Positions 24,798 through 32,884 of a stretch of DNA of 55,790 bases are shown in pieces. The stretch is from an uncultured Phycisphaerales bacterium (GTDB lineage: Bacteria > Planctomycetota > Phycisphaerae > Sedimentisphaerales > Anaerobacaceae). The notes under the pieces are model-generated. The model had not been told where the DNA came from and made no database searches. It worked only from the letters and a program-made list of their open reading frames with translations. Position 1 is the first letter of the stretch. Each line of letters begins with the position of its first letter. Both the position numbers and the translations under genes were made by a program. The DNA lies in the NCBI GenBank assembly GCA_903857265.1, contig CAIODZ010000064.1, positions 1 through 55,790 of the forward strand. Reading direction: 5' to 3'.

Positions 24798-25823
24798 TTA
24801 GTATTTTCGCGCTTTGGTGGGGGCTGCTCTTCTTTCGTAATTATCCAGGGGAACAGGTTCTTTTCTGTCTTCCTGATACCAGAACGCGACGCTGGAATAA
24901 TCATCACCGCTTTCGAGTTGGCCCTTTTTGAAATCATTACCCTGAAAACGCTTGTTTTGAATAACCACATTAAGGGATTTTTGAAAACGGACCGGATTAT
25001 TTAAGTACCATCGATACATTCTGTAATGTCCGTTTTCGTTTTGTATATAACCCGTATAAGGAGAATTAAATAGAGGGCCGAATCCCCAGCAAGAGCCGTA
25101 TTCGTCTTCGGTTCCCGGGGTATGTGTCATAATTTTCCCGTCGATGGTGAAGATTGTGTCTCCTTCGCCCCACCAGCCGGAATAGGTGGAATATATTTGC
25201 AGGAAATTGCCGATATAATGACCTCTCCCCTGGACTTTAAGAATCGGATGCTCGCCGTGAAGAGTCGGATTAGAGCGAATCCATTGGCAATATAATCGGC
25301 TTGTTTCCGCTTTGAATTGTTCATCAAGCACAAAGTCAATCCCGTATGCAATAAAATGATCGTAGGTCTCATTTCCGTCGTTGGCAATATAAAATTTCGC
25401 AGCTTTTGAAAAGGGCATCGGCAGGCAGCACATATAGCAAAGATGGTTAACCTGCATCGGCAGGGATTGATAATCGCAGGTCTTCTTGTTAAAGACGCCC
25501 CAAAAAGCCCCCAGAGGGACGTTAATTCCCGGGAAGTTCTGGTCGTCCCAGCGTACCTTCAAAACCAGTCCATCGTAAATTTGCCCCCCGCTGTTGTCCG
25601 TGAAATAAAAGAAAGTGATTTCTCCAGGCCCTGCGATATTTTCAATGCAGCGTTCCTCTCCGGGTTTGATTATGAAGCGGTCGTATTTGGAACGAACGCC
25701 GGATATGCCGTCTGTGATTTTATACAGATTTGATAAGGGCTCAGCATAACAGGGCAAAGTAATAAATAAAAGCAGGGGCAATGATAAGTATTTTCTGGAA
25801 GAGATTATTCTGGGCGGGTTCAT
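24798..25823 (-). CDS. Secreted GH172-type (DUF2961) glycoside hydrolase
   Basis: 341 residues. N-terminal Sec signal (KYLSLPLLLFITLPCYA, cleavage about 27/28). The DUF2961 core is clear: jelly-roll strands, 'YSGWWGEGDTIFTIDGK', 'TPGTEDEYGSCWGFGP', 'GHYRMYRWYLNNPVRFQKSL' and 'DDYSSVAFWYQ'. The two acidic catalytic residues of GH172 correspond to E220 (WWGEGD) and E239 (GTED). The family acts on fructofuranose or arabinofuranose linkages; exact substrate cannot be read. The gene stands alone between two 44-bp repeats. Confidence 0.88.
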   Translation of the reverse strand: MNPPRIISSRKYLSLPLLLFITLPCYAEPLSNLYKITDGISGVRSKYDRFIIKPGEERCIENIAGPGEITFFYFTDNSGGQIYDGLVLKVRWDDQNFPGINVPLGAFWGVFNKKTCDYQSLPMQVNHLCYMCCLPMPFSKAAKFYIANDGNETYDHFIAYGIDFVLDEQFKAETSRLYCQWIRSNPTLHGEHPILKVQGRGHYIGNFLQIYSTYSGWWGEGDTIFTIDGKIMTHTPGTEDEYGSCWGFGPLFNSPYTGYIQNENGHYRMYRWYLNNPVRFQKSLNVVIQNKRFQGNDFKKGQLESGDDYSSVAFWYQEDRKEPVPLDNYERRAAPTKARKY

Positions 25824-25856
25824 ACAATTTTCTTCCTTTTTTCGGAAACAAGAAAA

Positions 25857-25900
25857 CCGCGCAGCCGGACTTGTTTACTGTCAGGCCGCGCGGCATAAGT
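25857..25900. repeat. 44-bp hairpin repeat, copy 2
   Basis: Exact copy of 24675-24718, same orientation, upstream of the GH172 start and downstream of the small membrane protein at 25932. Confidence 0.9.
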
Positions 25901-25931
25901 CACTTTTATTCGGGTGTTCAAGCAGGCCGGT

Positions 25932-26168
25932 TTAGTTGGTAGCTCTCTTCTTGTAGAACAGGTACATAATAATCCCAAGAGCGACTAAGCCCACCAGCCC
26001 GTTTTCACCGAGGGTCTTCAGGATTCCCGTTATATTGGCAATCACCTGGCCGAAGAACGGCACAGTGTTACCAAACAAAATCTCAACCGCGACACCGAGG
26101 GCAATCAACAGCAGCGCTATTTCAGTAATCTCTGCCAGCCATTTCTTAATTTCTGTGAAGAACTGCAT
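25932..26168 (-). CDS. Small two-helix membrane protein
   Basis: 78 residues with two hydrophobic segments (ITEIALLLIALGVAVEILF and GLVGLVALGIIMYLFY) and a basic end (YKKRATN). The ATG at 26168 has AAGGAGATACAG in front, a strong ribosome binding site; an upstream in-frame start at 26342 would add 58 residues without support. No family recognised. It resembles small hypothetical membrane proteins of marine bacteria in layout only. Confidence 0.75.
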   Translation of the reverse strand: MQFFTEIKKWLAEITEIALLLIALGVAVEILFGNTVPFFGQVIANITGILKTLGENGLVGLVALGIIMYLFYKKRATN

Positions 26169-26400
26169 CTGTATCTCCTTAAATTTAAACCAGTTATGTT
26201 GTAAAACATCCTGTGTTCTTTTCGGCTCATACTTCTTTTGGGCTTTAATGTTTATGAAATCGGCAGGTAGGGGACTCGGCTTTTGTTTGCATCGAGTGCC
26301 AGATTGCCCTGTTGGCTGGCCGGCAAATCGCCTTTTTAACACTGGGAAGTTAGGTAGGGGGCTATTGGGTTAGAATGATGTTAAAATAGGCAAAATTTGC

Positions 26401-26430
26401 TTGACTAAAAATGATAAAATGGTATATAAT
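26401..26430 (+). promoter_or_regulatory. Near-consensus sigma70 promoter
   Basis: TTGACT, 18-bp spacer, TATAAT. The expected start at about 26437 falls on the A of the ATG of the next small gene, so the transcript may be leaderless. Confidence 0.8.
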
Positions 26431-26436
26431 TCGAAT

Positions 26437-26610
26437 ATGGTCGCGAGCGTTATAATTTTTGTTCTGCGTATCTGCCTTGTGGCGGTTGTGGCGACTTTTT
26501 TCTGGCAGTTAATCGAGCCCAAAACCAAACAGGCAAGAGTAATTAGAGCCGGCTTGTTAGTCGCCGGCATGCTTGTGGTTTTGGTTGTCGTTCGGATATT
26601 TGGGGTTTAA
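26437..26610 (+). CDS. Small two-helix membrane protein, probably leaderless
   Basis: 57 residues from ATG 26437: helix 1 VASVIIFVLRICLVAVVATFFW, connecting basic loop EPKTKQARVIRAG, helix 2 LLVAGMLVVLVVVRIFGV (described here in pieces: first helix starts VASVIIF, second LLVAGML). An open frame reaches back to 26401, but that stretch is the promoter. There is no ribosome binding site. It overlaps the 3' end of a glycosyltransferase remnant on the other strand. No family recognised. Confidence 0.55.
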   Translation: MVASVIIFVLRICLVAVVATFFWQLIEPKTKQARVIRAGLLVAGMLVVLVVVRIFGV

Positions 26611-26872
26611 CAAGTCATCATAAAGCTGTTGTGTTTTTGCGGCCATTTTCGTATATGTAAGCTCTTTTAACGCCCATTGCCTTGCCTGGGTTCCAAGCTG
26701 GTTTCGCAATTGAGGGATATCCACGAGTTTAATCATTACCTGTGCCAAATCCGCTGTTTCTCTCCGGCGAGAAAAGCTCGACATCAACGAGTCATCTATT
26801 TGCGCAACCTTTTCTAAAAAAATTCCTGGCCGTCAGTAATTTTCACCAGGGATGCAAAAGCCGGACTATCAC
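26557..26872 (-). pseudogene. C-terminal remnant of a GT1/GT4-type glycosyltransferase
   Basis: The last ~75 residues read 'SLMSSFSRRRETADLAQVMIKL' then LRNQLGTQARQWALKELTYTKMAAKTQQLYDDLL, the usual C-terminal helix pattern of group-1 glycosyltransferases (here quoted in two parts). Further upstream PAFASLVKITDGQEFF continues the family's 'I.DGQ.G' segment, but in another frame: a shift in the T-run near 26822 separates it from LEKVAQIDDS. The N-terminal three quarters are absent. A decayed gene or the end of a recombination event; adjacent tRNA-Lys could be the reason. Confidence 0.6.
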
Positions 26873-26922
26873 CTCGATGTTCATTTTTTGAAGGGTATCG
26901 GCAATATGCTAATGGTTTTGAA

Positions 26923-26995
<73 letters not shown>

Positions 26996-27011
26996 ATGAA
27001 CTAAACAGGGA

Positions 27012-27039
27012 ATTATAGGCAAAATCGGCAATTCATCAA
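27012..27039 (-). promoter_or_regulatory. Promoter of tRNA-Lys
   Basis: On the minus strand TTGATG, 16-bp spacer, TATAAT, ending 16 bases before the tRNA. Confidence 0.7.
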
Positions 27040-27079
27040 GTGCAAACTACTGCAAAATGGCGTTAGCTCCCCCAAAAAT

Positions 27080-27110
27080 AAAAAAGCCGTGATAAACTCA
27101 CGGCTTTTTT
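27080..27110. terminator. Intrinsic terminator of the PEP-CTERM gene
   Basis: AAAAAAGCCGTGA-TAAAC-TCACGGCTTTTTT: 7 GC-containing pairs plus an A/T stem, able to work in both directions. It is 22 bases after the stop of the minus-strand gene at 27133. Confidence 0.9.
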
Positions 27111-27132
27111 GATTTGTTGTTATTTTATTTGC

Positions 27133-27861
27133 TTAGCTTTTGCGTCTTCGTAGCAAAGCCGCTGCACCAACCGCAAGCAGGGATAACGTCGCCGGCTCAG
27201 GTATCGGTTGTGCCATATCCGCCATGGCCGTGCCCCAGCCCTCGCCAAAGGTATGACCATGCAGGTTGTCGAAGCTGGTCGTGAACTGATTTTGTGCGGC
27301 ATCTCCCGCTGTGCTGACCCAGGTCAAAATGATGCCCACTTTGGCGCCGGGGCCGCCGAACATATCAGCCATCTCACCGCCCGTGACGTCGAATAAAAAT
27401 TCGAAGTCGGCCACATCACCATTAGGATTCAGCGTGTCAGTAAAAAAGGAATTGAAATAGGAAAGGTTGTTTGCGGTCAGAAGAGGCCCTGTTGAGCCGT
27501 ATCCCAAAACTTTGCCGCCGAGGGTGAACGACCCCGATGAGGCGACTCCCGCGTTATCAACTGTAGCGGAAAGAAGAAATGTGCCCATTTGCAATGAGCT
27601 CTCATCGAAAACAATCGGGTCATCTGGTGAACCGGTGCTGATGCAAGTCGCCATTCCGTTGGCTGATAATGCATGGCTTGAGGCGTTATAAGTGAAGTCA
27701 ATGCTAAAGACGGCTATATCCGGCGCTGATTGTAAGTTAAGAGCCAGAAACCCTGCCTGAACGTTACCTCCAAGCAGAATTAATGCGGCTATTATAACAT
27801 AGAATTTTACCGGCATGAACGACGACCGGACAGACGTACCACGAGATGCACATTCTCTCAT
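27133..27861 (-). CDS. PEP-CTERM sorting-domain protein
   Basis: 242 residues. A hydrophobic N-terminal signal (FYVIIAALILLGGNVQA) is preceded by an unusually long charged leader of ~19 residues; the ATG at 27861 has AGGAG seven bases upstream. The C-terminus PIPEPATLSLLAVGAAALL-RRRKS is a PEP-CTERM tag: motif, hydrophobic helix, basic tail, normally cut by an exosortase. The middle is a beta-rich Gly/Ser/Asn segment without recognised enzyme motifs. Probably exported and surface-anchored. The mRNA has a structured leader. Confidence 0.9.
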   Translation of the reverse strand: MRECASRGTSVRSSFMPVKFYVIIAALILLGGNVQAGFLALNLQSAPDIAVFSIDFTYNASSHALSANGMATCISTGSPDDPIVFDESSLQMGTFLLSATVDNAGVASSGSFTLGGKVLGYGSTGPLLTANNLSYFNSFFTDTLNPNGDVADFEFLFDVTGGEMADMFGGPGAKVGIILTWVSTAGDAAQNQFTTSFDNLHGHTFGEGWGTAMADMAQPIPEPATLSLLAVGAAALLRRRKS

Positions 27862-27890
27862 AACCCTTCTCCTTATCAACCCTTCTCACA

Positions 27891-27934
27891 ACCAGCTTCC
27901 ATATCCTCTCTCTTCATAGGATATGGTTGCTGGT
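27891..27934 (-). promoter_or_regulatory. Structured 5' leader hairpin of the PEP-CTERM gene
   Basis: In the transcript: ACCAGC-AA-CCATATCCT, 10-base loop, AGGATATGG-AA-GCTGGT. Fifteen pairs with one symmetric AA/AA internal loop, 30 bases before the start codon. Could stabilise the mRNA or control translation; no known riboswitch class recognised. Confidence 0.6.
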
Positions 27935-27956
27935 ACAACAAACTTTATTGTACTGC

Positions 27957-27986
27957 ATTTTACATACCACCGGCCTATAATGTCAA
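27957..27986 (-). promoter_or_regulatory. Sigma70-type promoter of the PEP-CTERM gene
   Basis: On the minus strand TTGACA (27981-27986), 18-bp spacer, TAAAAT (27957-27962). It gives a leader of about 85-90 bases containing the hairpin. Confidence 0.7.
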
Positions 27987-28042
27987 GTAAAAAATGGGAA
28001 ATATTTTGGATAATGAGGGAAATAAAGCAGTATGTTTAGTGA

Positions 28043-28816
28043 TTATTTACCTGTTTTCTGGGGCACAGGCAGGCCCAGCTCAGCCAGGACCTTTTTCATA
28101 TCCTCCCAGACCTTTCTGCGGTTGTCGTCGGAGTAGTTGCGGAGCAGGTAAGCGGGGTGGAAGGTGGGCATGAGTTTTATGGGTTTGTGGCCTATGCCGG
28201 GGATATATTCGTGGAAAATGCCACGTAATTGCCCTATTGCTTTAGGGGTGTCCAAAAGTGTCTTTGCGGCGTGAGCGCCGAGGGCGACGATGATTTCCGG
28301 GTTGATTAGCTCGATTTGTCTTTGCAGATAGGGGATGCAGGCAATTATTTCTTCGGGTTTGGGGTCGCGGTTATCGGGAGGCCTGCACTTGAGGATGTTG
28401 CCAATCCAGACGTCTTCGCGTTTGAGGCCGCAGGCAGTGATGATTTTATCTAACAATTGTCCTGCTCTTCCTACGAAGGGTCTGCCCTGTGTGTCTTCAT
28501 CCGCTCCCGGCGCTTCGCCGACGAACATTATGCGGGCGGATGTGTTGCCTTCTCCCGGCACGGCGTTTTTGTGAATCGAGCCGAGTTCGCATTTGCGGCA
28601 CTTGCGCGTCTGTTCGGCGATATCCTCAAGCTCCTTAATATTCTCCGGTGAGCAGGGCGGGCGAGTTTTTTTCGCCGCCGAGACCGCAGAGGTTATTTCC
28701 AAGTTTTTCTCCGCGTGCTCTGCGGTGAGTTTTTTTACGGTTAACCCGCCGGAGAAGAATTCCGCCATTTCAGCGTGCTGGCGAACGACTTTTTTGATGT
28801 CTGGATTACTTTTCAT
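28043..28816 (-). CDS. Family-4 uracil-DNA glycosylase (iron-sulfur)
   Basis: 257-residue UDG of the 4Fe-4S type that removes uracil from DNA. Cluster ligands C73-x2-C76 and C144-x15-C160; motif A GEAPGADED (100-108) and motif 'PTFHPAYLLRN' near the C-terminus. The first ~55 residues are not conserved; within them residues 30-53 (LTAEHAEKN...SAVSAAKKTR) are encoded by a dispersed repeat also found at 37205. Start ATG at 28816. Stands alone on the minus strand downstream of gdhA. Confidence 0.93.
   Translation of the reverse strand: MKSNPDIKKVVRQHAEMAEFFSGGLTVKKLTAEHAEKNLEITSAVSAAKKTRPPCSPENIKELEDIAEQTRKCRKCELGSIHKNAVPGEGNTSARIMFVGEAPGADEDTQGRPFVGRAGQLLDKIITACGLKREDVWIGNILKCRPPDNRDPKPEEIIACIPYLQRQIELINPEIIVALGAHAAKTLLDTPKAIGQLRGIFHEYIPGIGHKPIKLMPTFHPAYLLRNYSDDNRRKVWEDMKKVLAELGLPVPQKTGK
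28707..28731 (-). repeat. Dispersed CCGCAGAG-type repeat inside the UDG reading frame
   Basis: Minus strand AACTCACCGCAGAGCACGCG-GAGAA, 23 of 25 bases identical to 37205-37229. It encodes LTAEHAEKN in the glycosylase N-terminus. Confidence 0.75.
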
Positions 28817-28851
28817 AAGCAGGATTGTAATTTAGTTTTCGCGCGGAGGCA

Positions 28852-28883
28852 ACAAAAAGGGCGACCCATAATGAGTCGCCCTT
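28852..28883 (-). terminator. Intrinsic terminator of gdhA
   Basis: On the minus strand AAGGGCGAC, 9-base loop, GTCGCCCTT, then TTTT-G. Nine-base stem, 23 bases after the gdhA stop. Confidence 0.9.
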
Positions 28884-28905
28884 ATGCGAATCTGCGATTT
28901 TGTTT

Positions 28906-30282
<1,377 letters not shown>

Positions 30283-30301
30283 CTATTGGGTTTAGTTTCA
30301 T

Positions 30302-30331
30302 ATTATCAGCGTATTTACTGACATACGTTAA
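30302..30331 (-). promoter_or_regulatory. Candidate promoter of gdhA
   Basis: Minus strand TTAACG, 18-bp spacer, GATAAT. Moderate match; about 45 bases of leader. Confidence 0.4.
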
Positions 30332-30984
30332 AGAGCATTTCCTTTGGCGAATAAAAATAATATAGCAGTCGTTTTGAGCGAGCGAAAGTATTAAATCTTA
30401 ATAGAATCCATCAGATTGGCTTATAGACGTATAAGGGGTTTTTTAGTTGCCCCCTGATGACCCCTCTTTCCGTGTGTGTGGGGCGCTACGAGAAACGTAA
30501 AAAAATACGAAATTTTATTAAAAAATATGAAAAAAATGGGGGATTTTTGTGGGATTTTGTGAGATTTTGCGAGTTTTTTCGGGAATTTTGTGGGTTTTTT
30601 GGGGAGAGGCCACCAAGACACAAAGACACTAAGAATTTTTTGTTTTAAATTGCCCAGATTAACATAGATTTTAAACCCATCGAATTCTATGGGTTTAGAA
30701 AACAGGTGGGACAGGTCGCTGCGCTACGCCGGGGCAGGAAGGGGACAATAGTATATAAGCGTATGCGTATATACTTATATAGTGCTTTGGTTGAGACGTT
30801 GTAGAATTAAGTAGTCCTTTCGATTAGTCAAAAGGACTATGAGCATTTTAATCAAGGACGGTAAAATCAATTGTGGATTTGGGATGCAGAACGATAGTCA
30901 TCGAATTCCACCCCGGCAAAGGGACAAGTTTTATAATCACCTTGCCGAAAAAATAATTACGCGTTAAAATTACGCCGCTTTATA
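30332..30984. other. Gene-free spacer with curved-DNA and palindromic elements
   Basis: No gene recognised. Contents: phased A/T tracts (30497-30604), a CCACCAAGACACAAAGACAC dispersed-repeat fragment (about 30610), AGTATATA ... TATATACT inverted repeat (30750-30775) and TAGTCCTTT ... AAAGGACTA inverted repeat (30812-30839). Frames open here are products of low complexity. Confidence 0.6.
30497..30604. promoter_or_regulatory. Phased A/T-tract segment, predicted intrinsically curved DNA
   Basis: Ten A- or T-tracts of 3-7 bases with centres near 30502, 513, 522, 533, 546, 556, 566, 576, 587 and 597, i.e. about 10.5 bp apart. From 30541 the sequence is a clear run of 10-bp units (GGGATTTTGT, GAGATTTTGC, GAGTTTTTTC). 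Phasing at the helical repeat is the hallmark of curved DNA. Confidence 0.65.
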
Positions 30985-32085
30985 TTATTCCCCTAGAGAA
31001 ACAATCAGGTCCGAACCAAACTTAAGCCCAGCAACTTCTGCAGCAATCATAATGATGTCCTGAATTGATGTAACGCTGTAGTTTACCCCGATCCATTGTC
31101 CGGATTTAAGGCGATATGAGTGATCATTACACAGGTCAGGTCTATCTGGATACAGTTCTTCTTTAGTACCAGCCATATATCTGCGTTTCCTACCGTGTTT
31201 ACGAGCCATAAAACGATTAGGGAAACTGGGGTCACGTTTAGTTAACTCTTCAAAAACACCAATAAGAACGTCCCGTGCCGAGTTACCTGTGAATTTTTGA
31301 CCTCTAATATTGAATTCATAAGCTCGACCTTTTCGCCCTAATCTTTTTAATGAGCGATCATCCATTTTTTGGTTTTCTTTGAAATTAGCATTCTCTCTGA
31401 CTAATTTTTCTGGCATTACTTGGTGTAATTGCTCTCTCAAAAAATCGCCAACTAAATCGGGATTTGGTTTGTTACCACAAAGATCTTCGGTTGTTTCGGC
31501 AATCAGATCCACTAAAAGTCCGTCTTGTTCTTCCAAAAGTTTCTTCCAAGCCCGTGGCATGGTAGCTTTCATTGTTATTATGTTGTAGTCATTTTTGTAG
31601 TCCGATCTTGCTGCGTTAATCGCTTCTTCGTTACAAACACGTTTGTAGCAAAGATACTTTCTTAGACGATCGCAACTATCTCCTATTTCACGTTCAAGTA
31701 AATCCAGCTTATAAGCACAACGTTCATCATAATTGCCACGCTCGGCAGGAAGATAAAACAGCCATTCTTGTCCATCTGTAAGAACAGCCATAGGGATACC
31801 TTCGTCAAAAGCATATTGGAACAGTTGTTCATCTCCACCTTCTTTTTGTCCGACCTTCTTTACTTCTACAAAGATAGCTGGTTTCGTCGCTGGGTGACAC
31901 AGAGCAAAATCTACCCTTTTGCCTCGTATGCTATATTCTGGCCAGATTATTTGAGTGTCAAAAACCTTCCATCCCAGTGTTTGCAAAACAGGTAGTAAAA
32001 CGCCTGTTGACACAGATGCTTCGTTAACAAAACAACCCGCTTTAAGTTTCTCGCGGATTTCTTTTATGAGGTTTTCTAACTGCAT
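30985..32085 (-). CDS. Orphan HsdR-N-like PD-(D/E)xK nuclease domain protein
   Basis: 366 residues. The N-terminal ~150 match the type I restriction R-subunit N-terminal fold: VDFALCHPATKPAIFVEVKKVG gives the D ... ExK core (D59-type Asp, Glu and Lys), and 'EQLFQYAFDEGIPMAVLTDGQEW' follows as usual. No helicase domain is present, so this is not a full HsdR. The C-terminal half has a basic 'ARKHGRKRRYMAGTKEELYP' stretch and a domain similar to those linked to such solitary nucleases. No methylase or specificity gene nearby. More AT-rich than the flanking genes, which suggests transfer. Confidence 0.75.
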   Translation of the reverse strand: MQLENLIKEIREKLKAGCFVNEASVSTGVLLPVLQTLGWKVFDTQIIWPEYSIRGKRVDFALCHPATKPAIFVEVKKVGQKEGGDEQLFQYAFDEGIPMAVLTDGQEWLFYLPAERGNYDERCAYKLDLLEREIGDSCDRLRKYLCYKRVCNEEAINAARSDYKNDYNIITMKATMPRAWKKLLEEQDGLLVDLIAETTEDLCGNKPNPDLVGDFLREQLHQVMPEKLVRENANFKENQKMDDRSLKRLGRKGRAYEFNIRGQKFTGNSARDVLIGVFEELTKRDPSFPNRFMARKHGRKRRYMAGTKEELYPDRPDLCNDHSYRLKSGQWIGVNYSVTSIQDIIMIAAEVAGLKFGSDLIVSLGE

Positions 32086-32127
32086 TTGACTCTCTTAAAA
32101 CAAACGACTCATATATCTTTTCACCAA

Positions 32128-32148
32128 TTTACAACACCACATTGTAAA
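32128..32148. promoter_or_regulatory. Operator-like inverted repeat before the nuclease gene
   Basis: TTTACAA, 7-base spacer, TTGTAAA: perfect dyad 43 bases upstream of the nuclease ATG (32085), a spacing suited to a dimeric repressor. Not part of a terminator. Confidence 0.4.
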
Positions 32149-32179
32149 CCAACAATTTCAAATGTACCCTAAGCAATTA

Positions 32180-32725
32180 TCAAAAGGAAAGCTGGCTGAT
32201 GGCCTGTACTGCCTCTTTTATATTTTCTCGCACTGCCCCTTCATTGGCCTTTCGCTTGCGTTCGCTACTAGAACCCTCCTCAATCATTCCCAGTGAGAAC
32301 TCGCTTTCAATGGTTTTGATCCAGAGCTTTTTCCCATCTCTGTCGGTCAATTTCCAGTTCATGGCCGCAACGGCTGTTTCGTTGCCAATTCCAAACCAAA
32401 ACGCGCCATGGCGTTCGGACTCCAAAAGTGTAACATCGAGTTGATAGTCGCTCTTGCCGGAAGTCTGCACGGAATCAAAGACATTTTCCATCGAGTCACA
32501 GATCGCCTGGGAAACCATCTTGGGGGAGATTTTCTTACTCCAACTTTTATTGACCTCCCGTCCACCGGAGACTGTTACCAATAAAGTTCCGGCATGCTTT
32601 TTAACGATTGAGACGTTTTCCGGAACCATTTTTGTTGACCTTGCAGGGGACGTGCATCCCACAAGAGCAAACATGCTGCAAAGCAGAACGAGACACAACA
32701 GACAGCTATTGATTCTAACCTTCAT
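32180..32725 (-). CDS. Predicted lipoprotein, DUF4410-like
   Basis: 181 residues with a lipoprotein signal (LVLLCSMFALVGC, lipobox ALVGC with Cys24). The body is a small alpha/beta domain with 'PKMVSQAICDSMENVFDSVQTSGKSDYQLDVTLLESER', similar in layout to DUF4410/CsgG-like accessory lipoproteins (recognition by pattern only). AAGGAGAAAAA precedes the ATG. Function unknown. Confidence 0.7.
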   Translation of the reverse strand: MKVRINSCLLCLVLLCSMFALVGCTSPARSTKMVPENVSIVKKHAGTLLVTVSGGREVNKSWSKKISPKMVSQAICDSMENVFDSVQTSGKSDYQLDVTLLESERHGAFWFGIGNETAVAAMNWKLTDRDGKKLWIKTIESEFSLGMIEEGSSSERKRKANEGAVRENIKEAVQAISQLSF

Positions 32726-32830
32726 TTTTTCTCCTTATCTTCCTAATCCTGTTTTTGTTTTTTGGGTCAAAGGTGCGTAACTCCTGCTTTTGTCAGTATT
32801 ATCCTCATGATTGTCGTCAAAAGCAAGGGG

Positions 32831-32868
32831 TATCCCCCGATAAATCGGGACTCCAGTCGAAATGACAA
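32831..32868. repeat. Dispersed short hairpin repeat
   Basis: CCCGA-TAAA-TCGGG followed by ACTCCAGTCGAAATGACAA, typical of short palindromic repeats scattered between genes; the hairpin at 53721 followed by TGACA is similar. Confidence 0.45.
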
Positions 32869-32884
32869 ATCATCTTTTCTATGG

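Noticed and set aside
30421..30648. Frames of Phe/Lys-rich composition on both strands
   Set aside because: They arise from the phased A/T-tract segment and have no coding features.
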